Source: Candidatus Methanophagales archaeon (GTDB lineage: Archaea > Halobacteriota > Syntropharchaeia > Alkanophagales > Methanospirareceae). From it: 5,019 nt of DNA. The translations under genes were made by a program, and so were the position numbers. The DNA is taken from NCBI GenBank assembly GCA_021161765.1, contig JAGGZZ010000157.1, positions 1-5,019 on the forward strand, written 5' to 3'. Positions 1 to 4,552 of this stretch are shown piece after piece. Under the pieces are notes generated by a model. That model saw nothing but the letters and a program-made list of their open reading frames with translations. It did no database searches and had not been told where the DNA came from. The number at the start of each line of letters is the position of its first letter. The first letter of the stretch is position 1.

Positions 1-16
1 ATACCGTAATATCCAT
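1..16 (-). CDS. Start of a divergent minus-strand gene (partial)
   Basis: Only the first five codons (M-D-I-T-V) and one further base are inside the window, so the product cannot be named. The call rests on a near-perfect Shine-Dalgarno on the minus strand, GGAGGTGA at 30-23, placed six bases before the ATG at 16-14. It would be divergent to the epimerase gene and share the AT-rich promoter region around 66-82. It could still be a chance match because no coding length is visible. Confidence 0.4.
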
Positions 17-23
17 TGGGATT

Positions 24-54
24 CACCTCCTCTGCACCCAACATGCTGGAGGTG
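24..54 (-). promoter_or_regulatory. Inverted repeat covering the minus-strand ribosome site
   Basis: CACCTCC at 24-30 and GGAGGTG at 48-54 are a perfect 7-bp inverted repeat with a 17-base loop. On the minus-strand transcript the 24-30 arm is the Shine-Dalgarno itself, so the hairpin would hide the ribosome site of the divergent gene. This could be translational control or an operator for a dimeric regulator. The structure is seen; the role is inferred. Confidence 0.35.
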
Positions 55-69
55 TTTCCCTTAGGATTT

Positions 70-77
70 TTTATAAT
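70..77 (+). promoter_or_regulatory. TATA box for the epimerase gene
   Basis: TTTATAAT lies in a T/A-rich stretch (66-82) centred about 37 bases before the ATG at 111. Archaeal TATA boxes sit about 26 bases before the transcription start, which would put that start near 100 and leave a leader of about 10 bases. This agrees with the absence of any Shine-Dalgarno before the ATG. The same AT stretch may also serve the divergent minus-strand gene. Confidence 0.45.
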
Positions 78-110
78 TTTAACCTATCTTGAAACACAAC
101 CAAAATAACA

Positions 111-1037
111 ATGAAAGCTTTAGTAACCGGCTGTGCAGGCTTCATCGGAAGCCATTTGGTGGATAAATTGTTAGAGCGGGGATACGAAGTGATAGGAATG
201 GATTTCTTTACAGATTATTACCATCGAGAGATTAAAGAAAAAAATATAGAAAACGCTCTTAAAAACAACAATTTCAAACTTATCAAAGAAGACCTTATGT
301 GTATGGATAATTTCCCTGAAGTGGACTATGTGTTCCATTTAGCGGCACAAGCAGGTGTAAGGGCTTCATGGGGCAAGAGCTTTGAGATGTACACGAAGAA
401 TAATATAGAAGCAACACAGAAGTTATTGGAATTCTACAAAGACAGAGAAATCAAAAAATTCGTTTACGCTTCTTCATCTTCGGTATATGGCGATGCAGAA
501 CTGCCAATGAGGGAGGATTCTTTACTAAAACCGGTCTCTCCGTATGGTGTAACAAAGTTAGCAGGCGAGAACTTGTGTTATCTTTACTGGAAGAATTATG
601 GAGTTCCAACCGTTTCGCTAAGGTATTTTACGGTTTATGGTCCAAGGCAAAGACCAGATATGGCAATACACAAGTTTGTAAATGCGATCTTAAACGACGA
701 AGAAATAACTGTTTTTGGCGATGGAACACAGACGAGAGATTTTACTTTTGTTGATGACGTTGTTGAAGCGAATATATTGGCGGGTAGTAGTAAGATAAAA
801 GGAGAAGTTTTTAACGTTGGCGGGGGAAGTAGGGTAAGCGTTAATGAATTGATTAGAAAGATAGAAGAAATTACCGGAGAAAAAGCAAGGATAAACTATA
901 TAGAGAAGCAAAAAGGAGATGTCAGGGATACGTTAGCTGATACGGGTAAAATAAGAGTGTTGGGTTGGAAGCCGAGGGTTAAAATAGAAGAAGGTCTTAA
1001 AAGGTTTGTGGGGTGGTTCATATCTATATATATCTAA
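111..1037 (+). CDS. NAD-dependent UDP-sugar epimerase (extended SDR family)
   Basis: The 308-residue protein is a cytoplasmic extended SDR of the UDP-glucose / UDP-glucuronate / UDP-GlcNAc 4-epimerase group, which interconverts sugars by oxidising and re-reducing C4 with bound NAD. Visible landmarks are the Rossmann motif GCAGFIG (7-13), an acidic residue ending strand 2 (D31), FHLAAQAGVR (75-84), the SSSSVYG segment (121-127), the catalytic pair Y145-xxx-K149 and the sugar-side segment YGPRQRPDMAIHKF (176-189). The RPDMA segment resembles UDP-glucuronate 4-epimerases, but the substrate is not decidable. Length is typical. The ATG at 111 begins directly at the first Rossmann strand and has no ribosome site, fitting a nearly leaderless transcript. 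The C-terminus is odd: after FVGW the tail is FISIYI, encoded by a TATATATAT tract, whereas the partial copy downstream ends FVDWYKTRVRKE. The tail was probably replaced when the downstream module arrived. Confidence 0.9.
   Translation: MKALVTGCAGFIGSHLVDKLLERGYEVIGMDFFTDYYHREIKEKNIENALKNNNFKLIKEDLMCMDNFPEVDYVFHLAAQAGVRASWGKSFEMYTKNNIEATQKLLEFYKDREIKKFVYASSSSVYGDAELPMREDSLLKPVSPYGVTKLAGENLCYLYWKNYGVPTVSLRYFTVYGPRQRPDMAIHKFVNAILNDEEITVFGDGTQTRDFTFVDDVVEANILAGSSKIKGEVFNVGGGSRVSVNELIRKIEEITGEKARINYIEKQKGDVRDTLADTGKIRVLGWKPRVKIEEGLKRFVGWFISIYI
801..1019 (+). repeat. Direct repeat, copy 1 (epimerase 3' coding region)
   Basis: This stretch codes for residues 231-303 of the intact epimerase and is repeated at 1718-1939, 917-920 bases downstream in the same orientation. 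At protein level about 55 of 73 positions match. Perfect DNA blocks are 835-854 (20 bases, matching 1752-1771) and 915-955 (41 bases, matching 1832-1872). One codon is missing here relative to copy 2, just after residue 281. Confidence 0.9.
1025..1033 (+). promoter_or_regulatory. TATA box before the DUF4258-like gene
   Basis: TATATATAT lies inside the last codons of the epimerase and is centred 25 bases before the ATG at 1054. By archaeal spacing, transcription would start at or next to that ATG. This suggests the two-gene module has its own promoter rather than depending only on read-through. A GGAGTGA ribosome site at 1044-1050 also lies before the ATG and would serve a longer transcript. 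Confidence 0.45.
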
Positions 1038-1053
1038 TAAAATGGAGTGAGTT

Positions 1054-1377
1054 ATGCTCGAAACAAAACCAATTCTCTTAACAAGGCACTTTTTCAAGAG
1101 ATGGGCAGAACGAGTTTTAGAGACAGAAGATACAAATCAGGCGAAGAAGATGTCGGAGAATCTGATTAATGAAATAGAAAAGGTTATATCCAACAAAGAT
1201 TATGTTTGTATATATAATGGAGAAGAGCGAGGAAAGCCGAAGTATAGGGTCATTTGCGAACTATTTGGAACACTTGTGACGTTGATCGTCCTGGATACAG
1301 AAGTCAATGTAGTAAAGACCGTTTGGATCCCAAAGCCGTGGGAAAAGGAGATCTATGAAAAAAGAGGTGAAATATGA
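1054..1377 (+). CDS. DUF4258-like protein, putative toxin of a toxin-antitoxin pair
   Basis: A 107-residue soluble basic protein. Near its start it has a T-R-H-x3-R-W-x2-R pattern (residues 10-20), and it ends with a beta-rich part (RVICELFGTLVTLIVL, then VNVVKTVWIP). This layout recalls DUF4258 proteins, small RelE-like folds with an early His and Arg residues, often encoded next to YgiT-type zinc-finger proteins. It overlaps the following zinc-finger gene by 4 bases (or 1, depending on the start used), so the two are translationally coupled. The start has GGAGTGA at 1044-1050, an unusually short 3-base spacing, and a TATA box placed for a leaderless transcript. The family assignment is by resemblance only. 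Toxin activity is inferred from size, pairing and the neighbour. Confidence 0.6.
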   Translation: MLETKPILLTRHFFKRWAERVLETEDTNQAKKMSENLINEIEKVISNKDYVCIYNGEERGKPKYRVICELFGTLVTLIVLDTEVNVVKTVWIPKPWEKEIYEKRGEI

Positions 1378-1670
1378 TGAAATGCCCCATCTGTGGTGGA
1401 GAGCTAAAGAAAAAGGTGGAAAAGAGTATTGTTAAAGGATTTGATGTTCCCACCGAATTTTATAGGTGTGAGTCATGTGAAGAAGAACTAATGACGGAGG
1501 ATCAATTCAGAAAAGGGATGGATAAGATCATCGAGCTAAAAGCTAAGGTTTTGGTGAGCAGTGTTGAAGGGGATTACATAAAACTTCCAAAAGAGCTTGC
1601 TAAGAGATTGAAAGGTAAATACATTGAGTTAATTCCGGAAGAGGATAGAATAGTAGTTATTCCTAAGTAA
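1374..1670 (+). CDS. YgiT-type zinc-finger protein with AbrB-like C-terminus, putative antitoxin
   Basis: The 98-residue protein begins with a four-cysteine zinc site, C4-x2-C7 and C32-x2-C35, with the VPTEFYRCESC segment typical of YgiT-type zinc fingers (the MqsA N-terminal fold). Residues about 59-98, with LPKELAKRLKGKYIELIP, look like one AbrB/MazE-type DNA-binding hairpin. A zinc-binding N-terminus plus DNA-binding C-terminus fits an antitoxin that holds the toxin and represses its own operon, but with AbrB rather than the helix-turn-helix of MqsA. The ribosome site GAGGTGA (1364-1370) sits inside the upstream gene. The ATG at 1374 is 3 bases from it and the next ATG at 1377 is 6 bases away, so the true start may be 1377. 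Both overlap the upstream stop. Confidence 0.7.
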   Translation: MMKCPICGGELKKKVEKSIVKGFDVPTEFYRCESCEEELMTEDQFRKGMDKIIELKAKVLVSSVEGDYIKLPKELAKRLKGKYIELIPEEDRIVVIPK

Positions 1671-1684
1671 ATCAGCATAAACGG

Positions 1685-1963
1685 GTGAGGATGAGTGAGA
1701 TGATTATTGCAATTGGTGGAGAGGTTTTTAATGTTGGTGGTGGAAGTGGGATAAGCGTTAATGAATTGATTGAGTTATTGGAAGAGATAACGGGGAAAAA
1801 TGCCAAAATCACCCACATAGAGAATCAAAAGGGAGATGTCAGGGATACGTTAGCTGATACGGGTAAAATAAGTAACGAATTAAATTGGAAGCCCAATGTT
1901 AAAATTGAAGAGGGGCTTAAGAAGTTTGTGGACTGGTATAAAACTCGAGTGCGAAAAGAATAA
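1685..1963 (+). pseudogene. Orphan C-terminal fragment of a second UDP-sugar epimerase
   Basis: From residue 12 (base 1718) to residue 85 this 92-residue frame matches the C-terminal part of the epimerase at 111-1037 from its residue 231 on (about 55 of 73 identical), including GEVFNVGGGS, SVNELI, GDVRDTLADTGKI and VKIEEGLK. The Rossmann fold, the YxxxK catalytic pair and most of the sugar site are absent, so it cannot be an epimerase alone. Its tail, FVDWYKTRVRKE, looks like the normal family ending. The frame has no stops and could be translated from GTG 1685, ATG 1691 or ATG 1700; GGTGAGG at 1684-1690 is 9 bases before ATG 1700. It is best read as the remains of a tandem or incoming epimerase whose 5' two-thirds was lost or displaced. 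Confidence 0.75.
1718..1939 (+). repeat. Direct repeat, copy 2 (epimerase 3' coding region)
   Basis: Second copy of the epimerase 3' segment found at 801-1019, same orientation. The two copies bracket the two-gene toxin-antitoxin-like module (1054-1670). Outside the perfect 20- and 41-base blocks the copies differ at many third codon positions, for example in the GEVFNVGGG codons. Confidence 0.9.
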
Positions 1964-2020
1964 AAGAGGGCAGGGGAATGATTAGAGAAAAGCTGATATA
2001 TTGAGAAGGAAATAAGAGCT

Positions 2021-2293
2021 TTGATTAAATACGGATATTATGGCAGCATTGATGAGGCGGTAAAAGACGCTTTTAGAACTTTGCTAAATGCTAAACCCGA
2101 TCTTAGAATAACTGCTGCTGTCGAACTTTATAAAGAGGGTGAAGTATCGCTGGGCAAAGCTGCGGAGATCGCAGGAGTAACGACAATCGAGTTTAAAGAT
2201 ATATTAGCAGATAGGGAGATAAGGAGAGAAGTGGGCTCCAGGAGTGTAGAGGAATTGGAGAGGGGCGTTGAACTGATCAAAAGGTTGAGGTGA
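2021..2293 (+). CDS. UPF0175-family antitoxin, 5' end probably frameshifted
   Basis: The 90-residue frame carries the UPF0175 signature ALELYKEGxxSLGKAAEIAG-like segment (residues 33-52, here VELYKEGEVSLGKAAEIAG) after YGSIDEAVKDAFRTLL (7-22). UPF0175 proteins are usually small DNA-binding antitoxins encoded just before a PIN-domain (DUF3368) toxin, as here. The start is a problem. The family-like sequence continues upstream as I-E-K-E-I-R-A-L-I-K, but a stop at 1994 blocks this frame, leaving TTG 2021 (GAAGGA at 2005-2010, 10 bases away) as the only usual start. A better start, ATG 1978 with GAGGG at 1966-1970, lies in another frame and reads M-I-R-E-K-L-I before stopping. Removing four bases of the ATATAT tract (1996-2001) would join the frames as REKLIEKEIRAL. 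Its stop overlaps the PIN remnant's start. Confidence 0.7.
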   Translation: MIKYGYYGSIDEAVKDAFRTLLNAKPDLRITAAVELYKEGEVSLGKAAEIAGVTTIEFKDILADREIRREVGSRSVEELERGVELIKRLR

Positions 2294-2496
2294 TGATGAA
2301 TTTAGTCTTTGACACAGATATTCTCAGCACTTTCGGAAAGATAAGAAGACTTGATTTGAGCATGATATTGAAGTCTTTGCTTGTAGCAGAGGTTCTTACA
2401 GATGATGAGCTTAAAGCGGTGATAGATGAGATTGAGAGGAAAGATAGAGTGGTGATCAAGGATAAAGGCGTTTATTTTGACAGGAAGTGGCAATAA
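2290..2496 (+). pseudogene. DUF3368-type PIN toxin with internal deletion
   Basis: The 68-residue frame starts like a DUF3368 PIN-domain nuclease: NLVFDTDILSTFGKIRRLDL (4-23), with the first metal-binding Asp (D8) and D10. From about residue 24 it goes straight to what looks like that family's C-terminal tail, an ILKSLL helix followed by LTDDELKAVIDEIERKDRVVIKDK. The middle of the PIN fold, which carries the other acidic catalytic residues, is missing. Such proteins are usually about 150-170 residues, so roughly 90-100 residues have gone and the frame has been kept. Starts at GTG 2290, ATG 2293 or ATG 2296 all overlap or abut the UPF0175 stop, with GAGG at 2287-2290. RNase activity is not expected. 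Whether the mini-protein is made is unknown. Confidence 0.7.
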
Positions 2497-2514
2497 TTAA
2501 ATATACAAAAGTAA

Positions 2515-2522
2515 TTTATATA
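2515..2522 (+). promoter_or_regulatory. TATA box for the sugar-nucleotide dehydrogenase
   Basis: TTTATATA, a close match to the archaeal TATA consensus, is centred about 40 bases before ATG 2559. The expected transcription start is near 2545, giving a leader of about 14 bases that still holds the ribosome site. Because the box lies downstream of the possible ATG at 2487, it argues against that longer start. Confidence 0.55.
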
Positions 2523-2544
2523 CCAAAGGATGGGAAAGAAAAAA

Positions 2545-2550
2545 GAGGTG
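2545..2550 (+). promoter_or_regulatory. Ribosome site fixing the dehydrogenase start
   Basis: GAGGTG lies 8 bases before ATG 2559. The next residues (EDKTVCIVGLGYVG) run straight into the Rossmann motif, as expected for the family, so this start is preferred over ATG 2487. Confidence 0.7.
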
Positions 2551-2558
2551 TAGGCCAC

Positions 2559-3797
2559 ATGGAAGATAAAACAGTTTGTATAGTCGGATTAGGCTACGTC
2601 GGTCAGCCATTAGCAGAAGCGTTTTCGAAGATTTTGAAGGTTATAGGGTTTGATGTAGATGAAGATAAGATAAGAAAACTCAATGAAAACAACAGTAACA
2701 ACAACCTTCTTTACACAACAGTCCCCTCTTTGATCGGACAGACAGATTTTATCATAATTGCGGTTCCAACACCAGTAACGAAATCGAAGGAACCGGATTT
2801 GTCGTTTGTGAACTCTGCTACCGAAACCGTCGGTAAGAATCTGAAAAAGGGCAGCGTGGTCATTCTGGAGTCCACCGTTTATCCCGGTGTTACGGAAGAA
2901 ATAGTAAAGCCAATATTAGAGAAGAAATCAGGATTAAAATGTGGAGAAGACTTTAAGATAGGTTATTCACCGGAGAGGATAAATCCTGGTGATGAGAAGC
3001 ATTCTTTGGAGAGGATAACAAAAATTGTAGCGGGAATGGATAAAGAAACAACAGATATTCTCGCTGAGCTTTATGGAAATATAACGAATGTTTATAAAGC
3101 AAAGGACATCAGAACCGCAGAGGGTGCAAAGGTTATAGAGAACATCCAGCGGGATTTGAACATCGCTTTGATGAACGAGCTTTCGCTTATTTTCGATAAG
3201 ATGAATTTGGATACAAAAGCAGTTTTAGAAGCTGCGGCAACGAAATGGAATTTTCATCGTTATTCGCCGGGTTTGGTCGGAGGGCATTGTATACCGGTTG
3301 ACCCTTATTACCTCGTGTATAAGGCAAGAGAACTGGATTATCACCCACAAGTAATACTGGCTGGGCGAGCAATAAATGACTACATGCCAAAGCATGTCGC
3401 GGGGATGGCGATAAAAGGCTTGAATGAAGTCGAGAAGGTGATAAAAGGCTCGAAAGTTTTGATTATGGGTTTGACTTACAAGGAGAATGTACCTGATACA
3501 AGAGAATCGCCGGTAAGAGAAATGGTGAAAGAGCTCAAGGAATTTGGGGTTGACGTTTATGGATATGACCCTTTGTTGAGCAAAGAAGGGATAGAAGCAT
3601 TCGGTGTGAGAGCTTTGGATAATCTGGATGTGAAGGTGGATTGCGTGATTATGGCAGTGGCGCATGATGAATTCAAGAAGATGAAATTGGAGGAACTTAA
3701 AAGGATGATGAATGCTAAGCCGGTGTTGATAGATATAAGGAGAATGTTTGATGAAGATGAAACTAAGAGGAAAGGATTTTATTATAGGAGTTTGTAA
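2559..3797 (+). CDS. Nucleotide-sugar 6-dehydrogenase, TviB/WbpO type
   Basis: The 412-residue protein belongs to the UDP-glucose/GDP-mannose dehydrogenase family, which oxidises C6 of a UDP-sugar to a carboxylate with two NAD+. N-terminal NAD domain: GLGYVG (10-15), the acidic residue D32 after strand 2, AVPTPVTKSKEPDLS (68-82) and ESTVYPGVTEE (104-114). Central part: YSPERINPGD (136-145), AEGAKVIENIQRDLNIALMNE (187-207) and the catalytic cysteine C244 in GLVGGHCIPVDPYYL (238-252). C-terminal UDP-binding domain: LTYKENVPDTRESP (305-318). The KSKEPDL, SPERINPGD, TKWNF and GGHCIPVDPYYL wording matches the TviB/WbpO group, which acts on UDP-GlcNAc or UDP-GalNAc, more than UDP-glucose dehydrogenases. 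Substrate is inferred. Length and active-site residues are intact. It has its own TATA box and ribosome site, and would work with the epimerase to make aminuronic-type precursors. Confidence 0.92.
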   Translation: MEDKTVCIVGLGYVGQPLAEAFSKILKVIGFDVDEDKIRKLNENNSNNNLLYTTVPSLIGQTDFIIIAVPTPVTKSKEPDLSFVNSATETVGKNLKKGSVVILESTVYPGVTEEIVKPILEKKSGLKCGEDFKIGYSPERINPGDEKHSLERITKIVAGMDKETTDILAELYGNITNVYKAKDIRTAEGAKVIENIQRDLNIALMNELSLIFDKMNLDTKAVLEAAATKWNFHRYSPGLVGGHCIPVDPYYLVYKARELDYHPQVILAGRAINDYMPKHVAGMAIKGLNEVEKVIKGSKVLIMGLTYKENVPDTRESPVREMVKELKEFGVDVYGYDPLLSKEGIEAFGVRALDNLDVKVDCVIMAVAHDEFKKMKLEELKRMMNAKPVLIDIRRMFDEDETKRKGFYYRSL

Positions 3798-3831
3798 TTG
3801 TGTTAGCTTGCTAAAAAGAAGAGGGGATAAA

Positions 3832-3882
3832 ATGAAAGATATAACAAACACGGAAAAAAAATGGATGAAATGCACCAGATAA
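3832..3882 (+). other. Short leader frame ending across an A8 slippery site
   Basis: ATG 3832 has a strong ribosome site (GAGGGGA, 3821-3827, 4 bases of spacing) but its frame stops after 16 codons at 3880-3882. Bases 3854-3861 are eight A's. In this frame 3855-3861 is A-AAA-AAA, the canonical -1 slippery heptamer, and one step back there leads directly into the frame of the 67-residue gene at its ATG 3861. Joined, the product would be about 77 residues. The alternatives are a real or sequencing indel in the A run, or re-initiation at 3861. Confidence 0.5.
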
Positions 3883-4064
3883 AGCTATTAGCAGCGATAG
3901 GGCTTTATAAAACAAGGAGTGGAGAGCTGAAGAAGGCAATAAAAAATCTAAAATATGGTCGTGAGAAGAGGGCAGAAGAGGTGAGGGGAATATTGGATAA
4001 TGCTCTGGAGGAGGATTTAAGTTTACTGATAAAGCGAATGAGGGGAAAGGAAGAGCATCAATGA
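3861..4064 (+). CDS. Small charged helical protein, unrecognised
   Basis: I do not recognise this 67-residue protein. It is predicted soluble, rich in Lys, Glu and Arg, and mostly helical: residues 5-17 (HQIKLLAAIGLYK), a basic stretch around 18-36, and an amphipathic C-terminal half with LDNALEEDLSLLIKRM (44-59). There is no signal peptide or membrane segment. ATG 3861 has no ribosome site. A strong one lies before ATG 3832 in another frame, so the real protein is probably about 10 residues longer through a frameshift at the A8 run. It lies 34 bases (to 3832) after the dehydrogenase stop with no clear promoter between, so co-transcription is likely. Small size and location among toxin-antitoxin genes would allow an antitoxin-like role, but nothing in the sequence shows it. 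Confidence 0.5.
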   Translation: MDEMHQIKLLAAIGLYKTRSGELKKAIKNLKYGREKRAEEVRGILDNALEEDLSLLIKRMRGKEEHQ

Positions 4065-4115
4065 CGGTTTTCTACTTAGATTAAAATCTGCTGAGAAAGA
4101 ATAATTTTTATAATC

Positions 4116-4222
4116 GGACGCAGATGAAAGCGGATAATCAGGATTTTAAATATAAGGAATTGGCAGGCATTTGATAACTTGAGGAAATAGTCTTCTGCGT
4201 AAATCTGCGTAAATCTGCGTCC
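4116..4222. repeat. Element of 10-base CGCAGAT-type repeats with inverted ends
   Basis: At the right end TCTGCGT occurs three times at exact 10-base spacing (4194-4200, 4204-4210, 4214-4220; unit TCTGCGTAAA). The left end begins GGACGCAGAT (4116-4125), the exact reverse complement of ATCTGCGTCC at 4213-4222, followed by a degraded copy (GAAAGCGGAT). The whole thus has 10-bp perfect inverted termini around about 87 bases. Similar iterated ACGCAGAT motifs are, as I recall, scattered between genes of many prokaryotes. Here it may be a non-autonomous mobile element or a recombination relic. Confidence 0.7.
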
Positions 4223-4238
4223 TAAATTAAATTTATAG

Positions 4239-4388
4239 GTAGAAGTTATACTTTATACAAGTAACCTTTTAGCCGGAGTAAATCAAAACCCCCTCTTAAT
4301 TCCTGTTTTAACAAAGACCCTGGGCGCAGAAGGATATGGGATAGAGGCGCAGATAGAAGAAAAGATGGGAAGAGATCAAAAGGGTTGA
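4239..4388 (+). pseudogene. Flippase (Wzx-like) N-terminal fragment
   Basis: The frame from 4239 to the TGA at 4386 reads ILYTSNLLAGVNQNPLLIPVLTKTLGAEGYGIEAQI. This matches the first membrane helix and following loop of polysaccharide flippases (PST/MATE-like family), where a hydrophobic helix ends in LLLPILTKxLGxxxYGIW. It has no usual start codon, and after AQI the frame runs into an unrelated charged tail (EEKMGRDQKG) and stops. Intact flippases have about 400-500 residues and 12-14 helices, so only a scrap remains. The family is recognised from memory of the motif, not by alignment. Confidence 0.55.
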
Positions 4389-4451
4389 GGTAGAATCAAT
4401 GCCAAACGAAGAATCATATCTGAACGAATCGCTACGTAAAATAGCCAAAGC

Positions 4452-4470
4452 AAACTTTTAGAAAAAGTTT
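4452..4470. repeat. 8-bp perfect hairpin within the flippase remnant
   Basis: AAACTTTT (4452-4459) and AAAAGTTT (4463-4470) are perfect reverse complements around a 3-base loop, followed by the palindrome TGATCA (4470-4475). The hairpin contains the stop that ends the 4399 frame. It looks like a small palindromic insertion. A transcription signal is less likely because there is no T run after the stem. Confidence 0.5.
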
Positions 4471-4544
4471 GATCAAAAAGGTTTTTATAGGAACCTTAAT
4501 GGGAAGAGCATTTGGCTACGGCTCAAGAATAATTACGGACTATC

Positions 4545-4552
4545 TTTATATT
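4545..4552 (+). promoter_or_regulatory. TATA box for the second dehydrogenase
   Basis: TTTATATT is centred about 41 bases before ATG 4590, placing the expected transcription start near 4575 and giving a leader of roughly 15 bases. No clear Shine-Dalgarno precedes the ATG, as also seen for the epimerase at 111. Confidence 0.45.

Noticed and set aside
2487..2558. Longer N-terminus for the dehydrogenase from ATG 2487
   Set aside because: It overlaps the PIN remnant, adds 24 residues not typical of the family, lacks a ribosome site, and the TATA box at 2515-2522 lies inside it.
3410..3450. 11-base direct repeat GATAAAAGGCT (3410-3420 and 3440-3450)
   Set aside because: Both lie in intact dehydrogenase coding sequence (AIKG and VIKG) and need no further explanation.
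3803..3814. TTAGC-TT-GCTAA palindrome after the dehydrogenase as a terminator
   Set aside because: Five-base arms with a 2-base loop cannot form a useful stem, and no T run follows.
3225..3875. Long minus-strand open frame opposite the dehydrogenase
   Set aside because: Rich in His, Phe, Ile and Ser with no recognisable motif; it is the antisense shadow of an intact, clearly conserved gene.
4324..4354. Two GCGCAGA motifs that could be further copies of the CGCAGAT repeat
   Set aside because: They have no 10-base spacing and fall on the G-A-E and E-A-Q codons of the flippase-like fragment, so coding sequence explains them.
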